From the NCBI GenBank assembly GCA_017893485.1, contig CM030367.1, forward strand, positions 139,008,388 through 139,072,387: a stretch of DNA of 64,000 nt, read 5' to 3'. Positions within the stretch are counted from its first letter, which is position 1, and each line of letters opens with the position of its first letter. The translations under genes were made by a program, and so were the position numbers. This DNA is from Hemerocallis citrina. Taxonomy: Eukaryota > Streptophyta > Magnoliopsida > Asparagales > Asphodelaceae. Below, in pieces: positions 33,054 to 43,365 of the stretch. The notes below the pieces were generated by a model, which saw nothing but the letters and a program-made list of their open reading frames with translations, did no database searches and was not told the origin of the DNA.

Positions 33054-33627
33054 TCTGTATAATAAAACACAAGACAATTTGAAGAAAAAACTATCAAGTA
33101 GTTTCTCTTCAATTGAAATAAAATCAACGGTTCAGATTCATCATCCCAAAGTATATTTTTTCCCAAAAAGTTTTTCTCCAAAACTAAAAAATTATTACTT
33201 TATCTATCTCTCTCTTCTCTCTTCACTTTTTCATATTCTCTCTTTCCCTCTCTCCCTCCCTCTCTCTCTTTCTCATTCTCTCTCTATTTACACAGAAATT
33301 TAGATTTTCAGATTTCAGGTTTATAAAATTTTTAGATTTTTTATATTTTTTTATTGCTCATGTTACATTGAAAATAGCAAATATCTTATCAACAGTTAAA
33401 TTTCATCACTTTCCACCCTCAAAGTTCTAAGAAGTTGGATTTTACACCCCCATTTATTATTATTTTTCAACATATACTAATGGAAACATGGACATTTATT
33501 TACAACTAATTATTGTCATACTATTCAAACTTAACTTCATAATTATTGTTTTACTGTTTACAAGGCTTTTCATATGTTGTATCGTTCCGAAGACGTGCCG
33601 TAGGCACGTGCCCATGGAAAAATCTAG
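33054..33627 (+). mobile_element. Helitron 3 of the chain, 574 bp
   Basis: Starts TCTGTATAATAAAACAC four bases after Helitron 2 ends, and ends with the hairpin GACGTGCCGTAGGCACGTG and CTAG. Confidence 0.85.
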
Positions 33628-34461
33628 TCTATATAATAAAACACAAGGCAATTCAAAAGAAAGCTATCAAGTGACTCTCCTTCAATTGGAAGGAAATCAA
33701 CGGTCCAGATTTCTTCTCACAAAAATATTTTTCCGTCCGCTGCTGTAGCTACAGTAGCCACATTCAGATTATACTTTATGTTGTGTGAATTGATTGATAT
33801 TTGTTTGAGTTTTGAAATTAATTAACCTTTAATCCATACTTTTAATAAATTAAGAAAAGACTAATTAAAATCACACTAATTTTAATTAAGAAAAGCTTTA
33901 ATTATTGTGGTTTACTTAGTCTTTTCTTAATCAATTAAAATTTAGAGATTAAAAGTTAATTAGTTTTAATCTAAGATTAATTAACTCATCCAAAATATTA
34001 GGGATTAAGCATAAATAAAATGCATCAATCCCTAATTTTGGATTAATTTCATGTAAAACAAAAAATAAAAAACTTTTTTAAATTACTTTCGCTATAGTAT
34101 TGCTACCACCAAAACAAATCTAGCATTAAATTATTGCTACATTAAACCTATATTCAACCAATGCTACATTTAAGAAATCAAATCAAAGAAATTGCTTTCG
34201 CTACAGTGCTTTTCCCTCTCATCATTTTTTTAAAGCGAACCAAACCACACCTAATTGTTTTAGTATGTAATTATTTTACAACATTCTAATTATTTTTTAT
34301 AACTTATCGTATAATAACTAACCATAAGGTATTGCATATAAATGTTGACCTATGTGATTTTTTAGTCAAATAGGATTGCATATATTTTACTGTTTACAAT
34401 GTTTTTCATATATTGCATTGTTCAGAAGACGTGTCGTAGGCACGTGTCCACGGTAACATAG
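33628..34461 (+). mobile_element. Helitron 4 of the chain, 834 bp
   Basis: Starts TCTATATAATAAAACACAAG directly after Helitron 3. The end hairpin GACGTGTCGTAGGCACGTG is followed by ATAG in place of CTAG. Its internal AT-rich sequence is closely related to Helitron 5. Confidence 0.78.
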
Positions 34462-35307
34462 TTTATGTAATAAAACACAATGCAATTCAAAAGAAAGCTA
34501 CCAAGTGGCTCTCCCTCAATTGGAAAGAAATCAACGGTCCAGATTTATGCTCACAAAAGACATTTTTTCGCCCGTTACTATAGCTATAGTAGCCACATTC
34601 AGATTTATGTTTTATGTTGTGTGAAGTAGTTGATATTTGTTTGAGTTTTGAAATTAATTAACCTTTAATCCCTATGTTTAATTAATTAAGAAAAGACTAA
34701 TTAAATCACACTAATCTTACTCTTAATTAAGAAAAACTTTAATTGTTGTGGTTTACTTAGTATTTTCTTAATTAATTAAAATTTAGGGATTAAAAGTTAA
34801 TTTGTTTTAATATAATTAAGCTTAATTAACTCATCCAAAACATTAAGGATTAAGCTTAAATAAAATTAATTAATCCCTATTTTTGGATTAATTTCATGTA
34901 AAACAAAAAATAATAAAGTATTTTAAATTATTTTTGTTACAGTATTACTACAACCAAAACAAAACTAACATTTAATTATTGCTACAGTAAATATATATTC
35001 AACCAAAGCTAATTTTAAGAAACCAAATTCAAGGAATTGCTTTCGCTACAGTGCTTTTCTCTCTCCTCATTTTTTTTACAACCAACCAAACCACTCTTAA
35101 TTGTTTTAGTATGTAATTATTTTACGACATTCTAATTATTTTTCATAATTTATCGTGTAGTCACTAACCAGATGGTATTGCATATAAATGTTTACCTATG
35201 TGATTTGTTAGTCAAATAGGATTGTATATATTTTATTGTTTACAGTGTTTTTCATATATTGCATCGTTCAGAAGACGTGCCATAGATACATATCTACGGG
35301 TAAACCT

Positions 35308-35309
<2 letters not shown>
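34462..35309 (+). mobile_element. Helitron 5 of the chain, about 848 bp
   Basis: Starts TTATGTAATAAAACACAA (decayed TC) right after Helitron 4. The hairpin is decayed (GACGTGCCATAGATACA) and the end is CCTATT instead of CCTAGT. It is about the same length and content as Helitron 4, so one may be a duplicate of the other. Confidence 0.7.
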
Positions 35310-35310
<1 letters not shown>

Positions 35311-35352
<42 letters not shown>

Positions 35353-35404
35353 CATGTTTCTTTTTGAGCCAAGACATCAGATCATGTTAGACACGCTCTA
35401 CATA

Positions 35405-35459
<55 letters not shown>

Positions 35460-35545
35460 TGTGTATGTGTGTGTGTGTGTGGCTCAAAAAGACATCAAAT
35501 CAAGTTAGAAACGCTCTAGATACACACACACTCTCTCTCTCTCGT
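35311..35545. repeat. Microsatellite cluster (GT)n-(CT)n-(GT)n
   Basis: (GT)20 at 35311-35350, (CT)n at 35407-35442, then further GT and CT runs. A segment with TTTCTTTTTGAGCCA recurs in direct and inverted form between the runs (35354, 35481, 35546). Confidence 0.95.
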
Positions 35546-38110
35546 GTTTCTTTTTGAGCCAACACATCAGATCATGTTAGACGTTCATCTTTCGGGTGTA
35601 AAATGAAATGCATGATGGACTATGACATAGACCTCTATTACATTTTCTTACTGTTGTTGATCATGGGCCATGGCAAGTGATTATATACGCAGCATGCATG
35701 AAATAAATATATCTCTAATATTACCATAAGAGAATGTAGCGCCATGGATCCCCATTACCGAACATCCGTGATACTCACCAGAATCGTTGCCTTCAAATGC
35801 ATCTCAACATAATAATAACACAGAAATTTAAACACTTTTTATTGCCAAATAAGGTTATTACATCACCGTTACAACCAATATCTTGTTCTGGAACAAGAAT
35901 ACAAATTACATTAACTCATTACAACTTATTACAAAATATTCACAAGGCTACTAGCTGTCTTCCAGAATGGCAGTCGACCGATCACCGCCGAACCTCCGCT
36001 GAGTAGTCAATCTGCTTCCCTGGGACTTGCCCCTCGGCTTGAGTCTTCCGCTGCGCAACTCTGATATCTCTGCACCTGCTCGAAAGCTAGGACCGATACC
36101 TAAAAGGTGGGGAACGTCAGTACTTCGACTAACGCAATGCTGATAAGAAACAACGATCTCCAAACTGGAAACCACAAACCATCTTGAATGGCAAAAGAAA
36201 CGTGCATCCTAATTTCCTAGTGTTCGTGTATGCCATGACCTGAAGTCTAATGCATAATACAAAGCACAGAAACAGATGCACTTAATCTAATGTCAGCAAG
36301 ACTCTGGATACACATGCATCCCATACTACATACGCTCCAAATCAAGCCGTCTTCTCCAAATTCAGGGTTTCGAACTCTCGCCATGCAATGCATTCTACTA
36401 TTGTACTCAACCAGTTCCTGATAGATACCATGTAGCTGGTTAATCCTGTAGTTATTACTACTAACACAATGGTGTCCCCGTTTGCCACTTGTGCCCAATC
36501 CGGTCTGAATCACACCAAATACTGTGACTATCTTACAGATATGCGTCCTGCACATCCATGGAGCCGAAGATCCATGAGACTGCCGCTTTTATGGTCCATT
36601 CGTGTCCAACAACATAAGAACATGATGGCCTCAAGGGTCTAAGCCCCCTAGTCGATGGAGTTTCTTTCCATTCTTACCACGCTACTTCAGGAATTAACAG
36701 AGCGAGATACGGCTTCCGTGTGCTCAGCAAGTGAGCGAACATAGCCCGTATCCCTACGACAGGAAGAGAACAACTCTGGTTATCACCGCCTAGTGCTGGC
36801 CCTCATAACAAGTCAAATTATAGGAAAGCACCCCTTATACCAACTTGGTCCTTAAGCAAAAGTAAGAAACATAATTAAATAATAATTACTAAAATATGCT
36901 TGTCATCCAAAATCCTGCACGTAGTTCTATCGAACAACTGATCCCCGAATGGTCTGTTAAACTAATAATATGGCGAGTCGATACTTATCGGCTGCCATTC
37001 TTGTTGGTCCTTGACCACTTCCCGGCCCGTGACCCTCAGCGAGTGGTACAATGGTACCCAAGAAATGCCTTTTACCGGCAATGCTTTCAATCATAACACC
37101 AAACTATTGACAAACTAAGGAGATAAACACAAACAAACATACTCCAAATGTGATAAGGTCGATTTCTTGAGTATTGCAATGCTACCAGTCACAAGTCCAT
37201 GAATTCTAATCCATGTACTGGGTTTGCATGAATAACACCTATTACCCTCAAAAGCAAGTTCATTAACTCTTATCTACAAAAGGAGAAATAGTACTCTCAA
37301 CACTTAGTCAAAAATTCATGACTAGCCAATTATGTTGCTTCTGCCTGAAACTAAGAAAGATCATAACTCCCACAATACAACTCAAATTTGGGTTTTCAAG
37401 CCCAATCTGAAAAGGTAAAAACCTAGGATACAACTCTTTAGTTGATCATCACCACAGATTTAGTCATCTAAATCCTCAAAATAGCCTTACAAGCCTCAGC
37501 CTGTGTAATTCTTGTACACTGGCTGCACCTTACCGATAGTATAAAACTCTACCTGCTCATTAGAATGATATAAATCTAGGTTCTGTGGAAAGGTGTGAAT
37601 TCCTATACAACTTCCTAGTTGATCATCAATCTAAATTATATCATTTGATCACCCTAAAACAGACATTACTCTCAGGTATACAGAACCACACTCTAAGCCT
37701 TACTCAAACAGAGCCTTCAGCTCAAAATCTGGTTTCTGTCTAATCTTACAAAAATCATAATTAATAATCTACTCACAAGAATTTCTTCAAATAGGGCTCT
37801 TTGGAAAGCTCTAGATGTCTACTAAAAATTCCTAGTAGAACACTCCTTCAACTTCTGCTCTTACAGAGCCTCAAAAGTACCATCTTATCAAGTGTCCATT
37901 CTGACTGAGTTAAGCACATTACATGCTAAAATATTCATCATAAATCACATACTGATCAAATGGTCACCAAATTTGCATAAAAGAAACTAGACACCATTAT
38001 GAACAACATGTAAAAAGATTCATATCCAAATTCCAAGTATTCAATGAGTTCTATCTATTTTAAACATGCATAAAAATTTTGCTGTTCTTCAGCCGCAGTC
38101 TTGACTATTG

Positions 38111-39925
38111 TTTTTTTTTAAGGAAAAGGTGGAATATGGCCACCCTGTTTCATTAATAAGAGTTTAACAAAACAAACCCAGACTAATGGGCCCAAGTACA
38201 AAGTACAGACAGAAAATAAAACATACATAAAGCAACATGATGCGTACAAACAACAAATCCCTCCAACAACCCTGGAGGGTGGGCCGACAAACCAGCTCGG
38301 TCCAGCAAAATTGTAAGTACGTCAGATTAGCTTCGTACAGTGCCTCCACAACACATGCACACCCACCTGAAACAAGTCTGGCAGGATTTTATCACCCACC
38401 GATCCCTGCCTTCACCTTGCTGGGGGGACCCCATCTTTGGGTCCAAGCCCCGCAAATCGAAAACTAACCCCACGGCACATGCATAGCGATCGCATCCTCC
38501 CACCAACTCCACCACTCATCCTACAAACGTGCCGGCCGCTACCACTGCCACTACCAAAGAGATAGCTGTGAAGAGGATACCTTCACCTCTCACACGATAG
38601 CGCTTTCTCAGGCGATTTCTTACCCAAACAACTATCTCGCTCACCCCACTAAACATCACGCTCCAGGAGAGAGCCGTGGAAAGGATACCTTCCCCTCTCT
38701 CATGCTCAAGCTCTCTCTGGCGATTTCTCACCACACAGACTTATCTCGACTCAATCTCCCAATCCGAGGGAAGAGCCGACGTTGTCACAAGCCAGTGGCC
38801 TAAACTGGAGGAAGCTCAATAGCAGATAGTAGGCACTGTGAAGACTGCACCGGCGACATCGTAGGACACTCCAGACCAACCATACCCCAACCCCACACCC
38901 CCACACCCCCAACACCAACCAACTACCGGCCTGGTCCCATGGGCCCCAAACCGAAACATTGACCTCACACACTTGAACCTTAAATCCATGGTGTTCGCGA
39001 CAACAGGCACGGGAGGATGCTCTAGCGCGACATAGTCGCTCCGCGATAGTTGAGACAAGCACCTCGAAAGTTGAGACAAGTGAGCGCACATTACGGGGGG
39101 ACCCCATCTTTAGGCCCAAGCTCCATAAACGTGCAAGACAATCTGAATCCCGGCATCTTCACACACACTACCAACCCTCGCAGATCGCCATGAATGGCCC
39201 CGAGAGTGTGGACATGGTGGCAAGCGCGCAAAACATCTGGGCACACATCTAGCAAATCATGGAGGGACCCCATATCGAGTCCAACCCCACAATCGTCAAA
39301 ACCTACTTGCTTCACATCCCTAACCACAGAAAAAGCAAGCACTGGCCCCATGCCGAACCACTGGCCTCCCCCGGTGGGTAAATCAGATCTGGGCCAACAA
39401 GGGGGGTGGGGCACACAGCAGCATGACCCCACTGGCCCCATACCGCACCGACCTCACGCAGGCAGGTGGGCCGTCGCTGTCGCGTGGGGTGGCGCATCTC
39501 CATCGGCTAGGATCCCTACCAAGATCCATGGCGCTCTCGACCTCCATGGCGTTTGCGGAAGAACTGGGCCTTCTTCGATCTGGGGAGCCATCGCGATGTC
39601 AAAAAGGGCAGGCCACCGGAGCGGTGGATGCGCAGCATTGATTGCATCATTGTGGAGCTTCGCCCTTCGTGCCGGAGGCTAGCAAATCGGAGACGACACT
39701 GCGTTTCGGGAGTTGGCTTTGAGCGACGAAGCGCTACGGGGGTGGGGGGGTTAACTTCGTCGAACAGGCGCGATCGGAGGCGGGATGACGGCGGGACGGT
39801 GGGGCAGCGACGGCGGCGAGGCCTAGCCGCCGCCCCTAGCTTTTCTCAGATATAGGGTTAGCTTTTTTGGGGGGATTTGGGGTTAGTTTCTCTTTCTAGA
39901 CTTTTCTAGAGAGAGAAACTTTTTT
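38111..39925 (-). mobile_element. Non-LTR retroposon-like insertion with poly(A) tail, no RT
   Basis: On the minus strand it has a GC-rich, SINE/LINE-leader-like start (about 39.9-39.4 kb) and ends with GGTGGCCATATTCCACC-type sequence and a poly(A) tail (the T run at 38111-38119). Short frames such as 39553-39855 or 38751-39119 are not conserved-looking and none codes for endonuclease or RT. The phrase GGACCCCATCTTTGGG recurs near 38427, 39098 and 39265. TSD and exact 5' end are unresolved. Confidence 0.5.
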
Positions 39926-40540
39926 TAAGTGTCTTAAAAACTGTTGATTGATTAATTTTGAACATGTATGAAACTTCATCCAAATAATTTCATGATTTTT
40001 CTGTAGTGTCTAGATACATGCAAGAAATCATGGTAAAAATTTTAGATATAGATCACTAGCCAATTAATTATAAGAATCCCACAAGAACAGTTATCACCAT
40101 ACACAGATCCTGTTCCGGCCTTACGGCTCAATCCTCAAAATCGATTTTATTAAAATATCAAACATCATCAGAAAATTCAGAAATAAATCATGCTCCTTTC
40201 GGAAATAAATCATGCATATCATGGGTTTCTGTTTTAGTTTCATATTTCTAACAATCAACTCTTAAACAACCATTCACATACCACTACTACTCATGCATGC
40301 AAGAATTTAAGCAAGAATGAACAAGAACAAGTTTAGAGAACTCTCCACCCTGAGTTGGCTTGAGAAGATGGGGTTTGCCTCGAGCTTGCTCCTCCAAAAT
40401 CCTTCTCCAAGCTTGAAAACTTCTCCTTCTTTCTTGCTCCTTTCACTCCTCTCATTCTCATTCTCTTTTTCCCTTTTTTTTCCCTTAAATTTCCAGAGCT
40501 TAAGAGTGGGAACAACGAGGTTTTATCAAGAGGGAAGTGA

Positions 40541-40543
<3 letters not shown>

Positions 40544-40576
<33 letters not shown>
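40544..40576 (+). repeat. 33-base uninterrupted G run
   Basis: G at every position from 40544 to 40576, within the solo LTR. The exact length may be affected by sequencing of homopolymers. Confidence 0.9.
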
Positions 40577-40577
<1 letters not shown>

Positions 40578-40946
40578 AGGCCGGCCCAAGTAGGGGAGGG
40601 GGTAGGGTGAGGTGGCAAAGCGGTTTTTTGCCAAAACCATGGTCTAGCCCATTGTTTTTGAGACAAGACTTAGGCTGAAATTCTTTGGTCTTGATCAAGC
40701 TCTAAATGAGAGATGAGATGTTAGATTTGAGTGCATGCAAAGAATATCTATTGTAGCATCATACAATTACATATTTGTATACGTACCGCACTCAAACTAG
40801 TATATGTACTAGTTTCGGTCTGTCTCATTCTCGCGCATTGTCAAGAATGCAACCACCCGCACGAACCGCCCCGCAAACATACACGCACTCCATCATTCAT
40901 ACATATATAATCAAAACAACCACTACAATTTATACATACATATGGA

Positions 40947-40949
<3 letters not shown>

Positions 40950-40982
<33 letters not shown>
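40950..40982. repeat. (TA)n microsatellite
   Basis: About 16 TA units close to the solo LTR end. Confidence 0.95.
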
Positions 40983-40985
<3 letters not shown>

Positions 40986-41289
40986 AAAGCAGTATATAAT
41001 CCGGGGTATTACAGAGAATGTCTTAATGTCATTTGTAAATATATCAATGCATGTGATGCATGTATATAACTAATATGAAGGAGGTTTCAGGTTTGAGTTC
41101 TCACTACGTCAGAGTTTTTATTTTTATTTTTTAGTTATTAAGATGTGCATCACACGTGTAAATTACTAGTACATTATAATGGGAGAGTTGGAATTGTTGT
41201 TTATAAACATGTAAACCTACGTGCGTGTATATAACAGGTGGTCTCAAGTTCGAGATCAAACTACGTCAGAGTTTTTACTTTAAAAAAAA

Positions 41290-42013
41290 GGAAAATGACC
41301 AAATGATACAAAAAAGTTTATCCTAATTCTCAAATAGCACTCATAAACTTTTTATAATACCCAAATAGCACCCGAAGTTTTTAAAATATGACCAAAAAGC
41401 ATCTGACATTAAGTTTTCCCTTAAGTTAATGGAATATTTCCCGAATATACCTCTTAACGGATTTAAACTCATTATGAAGAGTGAAATATTGAAATTGCCC
41501 ACCACCATCTTAATGGGTTTAAACCTCATCCCCACCACTGAACACCATCTCTAAACACTCTCCACCATCTCCATCAACCACCACCACCATCTCCAACCAC
41601 CATCACCTCCATTGACCACCATCTCCAACCACCTCCAAACTCATCTCCATCGATCACCGACCACCATCTCCACCACATCCGAAACCCATCACTATCACCT
41701 CCAAACTCATCTCCACCGATCAACGACCACCATCTCCACCACATCCGAAACCCATCACCATCACCTTCATCTCCACCAAAAATTTTATTAAAAAAAATAA
41801 GAAAAACTGAAAAAATAAAGAAGAAGAAGAACTGAAAAGAGAAGAAGAGACGATGGGGGTATTTCTGTAATTTCACATTATTTCAGTTAAAAAAATTAAC
41901 GGAAGAGGTTTTTGGTCATATTGTAAAAACTTTGAGTGTAATTTGAGTATTGTAAAAAAATTGTTATTATTTAAAAATTGAGATAACTTTGGGTGTTATT
42001 TCGTCAATCCCCC
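41290..42013. mobile_element. MULE-like MITE, about 724 bp
   Basis: Ends GGAAAATGACCAAATGATAC and, from the right, GGGGGATTGACGAAATAACA are inversely related over roughly 50 bp. The flanks TTAAAAAAA/TTAAAAATA could be a 9-bp TSD with one change, but the A-rich context makes this weak. The centre has a minisatellite around CACCATCTCCACCA (41560-41780). Confidence 0.6.
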
Positions 42014-42020
42014 TTAAAAA

Positions 42021-42023
42021 TAT

Positions 42024-42062
<39 letters not shown>

Positions 42063-42064
42063 TT
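42021..42064. repeat. (TTTA)n microsatellite
   Basis: About 11 TTTA units within Helitron B. Confidence 0.95.
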
Positions 42065-42096
42065 AAGCCGTGCATTGCACTTGTAAATTACTAGTA

Positions 42097-42698
42097 TCTC
42101 TAATATTATAATGGGATAGTTGGGGTTGTCATTTGTAAACATTCAACCAATCATTTAAAAGTGGGAATTATATTAACCATTCATTTACTCAACTGTTGTT
42201 AGTTACCATAATACCCTTAAAGTTCAAATTTATTTACAACATAATTATTTACAAAAGTAGCACTCCTAATTAGGGCTGCAAACGAATCGAGCTATTCGGC
42301 TCGAGCTCGGTCAAAGCTCGGCTTGAACCGAGCTCGAGCTCAAAACCGAGCTCGTTTCGTAAACGAGCCGAGCTCGAGCTTGATTTTTTTTAGGCTAAGC
42401 TCGCGAGCTATTCGGCTCGAATATGGTCAAAGCTCGGCTCGAACCGAGCTCGAGCTCAAAATTGAGCTCATTTCGTAAACGAGCCGAGCTCGAGCCTGAA
42501 GGTATTCGGCTCAGCTCGGCTCGATTGTAGCCCTACTCCTAATTAAAATAAAAGTTTGTACCACTAGGAATAATTTGTAAAGAGTATGTATAAGAAAAGA
42601 GAGATCTCAAGTTCGAGGCCAGATTACATTTTAATATTTACTTTATAAAATAAATAAAAAATTGATTAAAATGTGCAAATGCACGTGCAGGTTAATAG
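42097..42698 (+). mobile_element. Helitron C, carrying a hAT MITE
   Basis: Starts TCTCTAATATTATAATGGG two bases after the CTAG of Helitron B. It ends with ATGTGCAAATGCACGTG and TTAATAG, a changed CTAG. The hAT MITE at 42271-42535 is inside. The MULE begins 14 bp later. Confidence 0.68.
42271..42535. mobile_element. hAT MITE, 265 bp, with internal duplication
   Basis: Perfect 8-bp TSD CTCCTAAT (42263-42270, 42536-42543). Ends TAGGGCTGCAAACGA and TCGATTGTAGCCCTA. The inside is two direct copies of a roughly 125-bp segment rich in GAGCTCG palindromes. Confidence 0.92.
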
Positions 42699-43272
42699 TG
42701 CAAGTAATGTGAAATTTTTTCCCAAACTGTCCCTCTTTTTGAAAGTTATTGCCAAACTGCCCTATTTTTTTAAAAAATTCCCAAAACTCCCTACTCGCTT
42801 TCTGAAAAAAGCAAGTGTGGGAAAAACCCCATCGCTTTTTCAGAAAGCGAGTGTGAGGCTCTGGTTTTCACTTTCCTAGACTCGCTTTCTCAAAAAGCGA
42901 TGGGATTTATCCGACACTCGCTTTTTCAGAAAACGAGTGTCGATTAGGGCTTTTTAGCCCCCCAGGCTCGAATTTCGATCCCACTTTCTCTTTCAACTCT
43001 CTATCTTCCTTTTCCTTTTCCTCTTCTAACCCCGAAACCCTAACCTATTTCATCTTAAATTTTTTTCGATTGACCTAAAATTCCTCGCATCTCTCATCTT
43101 GTTTCGACGTCACTTAATCTTTTCCAACCCTCTCACCTTACACTCTCAAAACCCTAAACCCATCTTCCTAAAGATCTATATTTTGGAATTGTGATAAACT
43201 TGAAGAGGATAGCAACATCAACTCTTCTACCCATATATCTACGGCTATATCCTTCCGAATAAGCTTGTGAAG

Positions 43273-43363
43273 GTATGATTTATATCACCTATTATTTTTT
43301 ACATTTCTGTAGGTTTTGTTTGTAGGTAGATAATAACTCGTATATTCGTATAAATATACATAG
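43273..43363 (+). other. Possible 5' leader intron of the MULE transposase gene
   Basis: A GT donor at 43273 (GAAGGTATGA) and an AG acceptor at 43362-43363, three bases before the ATG at 43366, would frame a 91-nt intron. This rests on splice-site look only. Confidence 0.35.
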
Positions 43364-43365
43364 GT

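Larger units (their letters stand above)
35735..41013 (-). mobile_element. Solo LTR, 5279 bp including an insertion
   Basis: Ends TGTAGCGCC and CCGGGGTATTACA, with perfect TSD GAGAA (35730-35734, 41014-41018). The reversed right end TGTAATACCCCGG and the order of internal blocks relative to the 12953 solo LTR suggest minus orientation. No primer site, pol or second LTR copy is seen. It contains a retroposon-like insertion at 38111-39925, a 33-base G run and a (TA)n run. Confidence 0.8.
35712..41169 (+). mobile_element. Helitron A, split by a 5.3-kb solo LTR
   Basis: The 5' end TCTCTAATATTACCATAAGA (35712) is cut off after 23 bp by the solo LTR. The rest resumes at 41019 and ends with GATGTGCATCACACGTG and CTAG at 41166-41169. 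TSD GAGAA of the LTR rejoins the two parts. The non-coding Helitron itself is only about 175 bp. Confidence 0.72.
41170..42094 (+). mobile_element. Helitron B, carrying a MULE-type MITE
   Basis: Starts TACATTATAATGGGAGAG directly after the CTAG of Helitron A. It ends GCCGTGCATTGCACTTG, then TAAATTACTAG at 42094. The inserted MITE is 41290-42013. Confidence 0.7.

Noticed and set aside
35222..35557. 111-codon ORF
   Set aside because: Mostly (GT)n and (CT)n microsatellite.
38751..39682. Overlapping ORFs of 90-160 codons on both strands
   Set aside because: The GC-rich retroposon body gives open frames on both strands. No domain is recognised and no RT or endonuclease motif is present.
40317..40698. 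ORFs of about 100-120 codons on both strands
   Set aside because: They depend on the 33-base G run, read as poly-Gly or poly-Pro.
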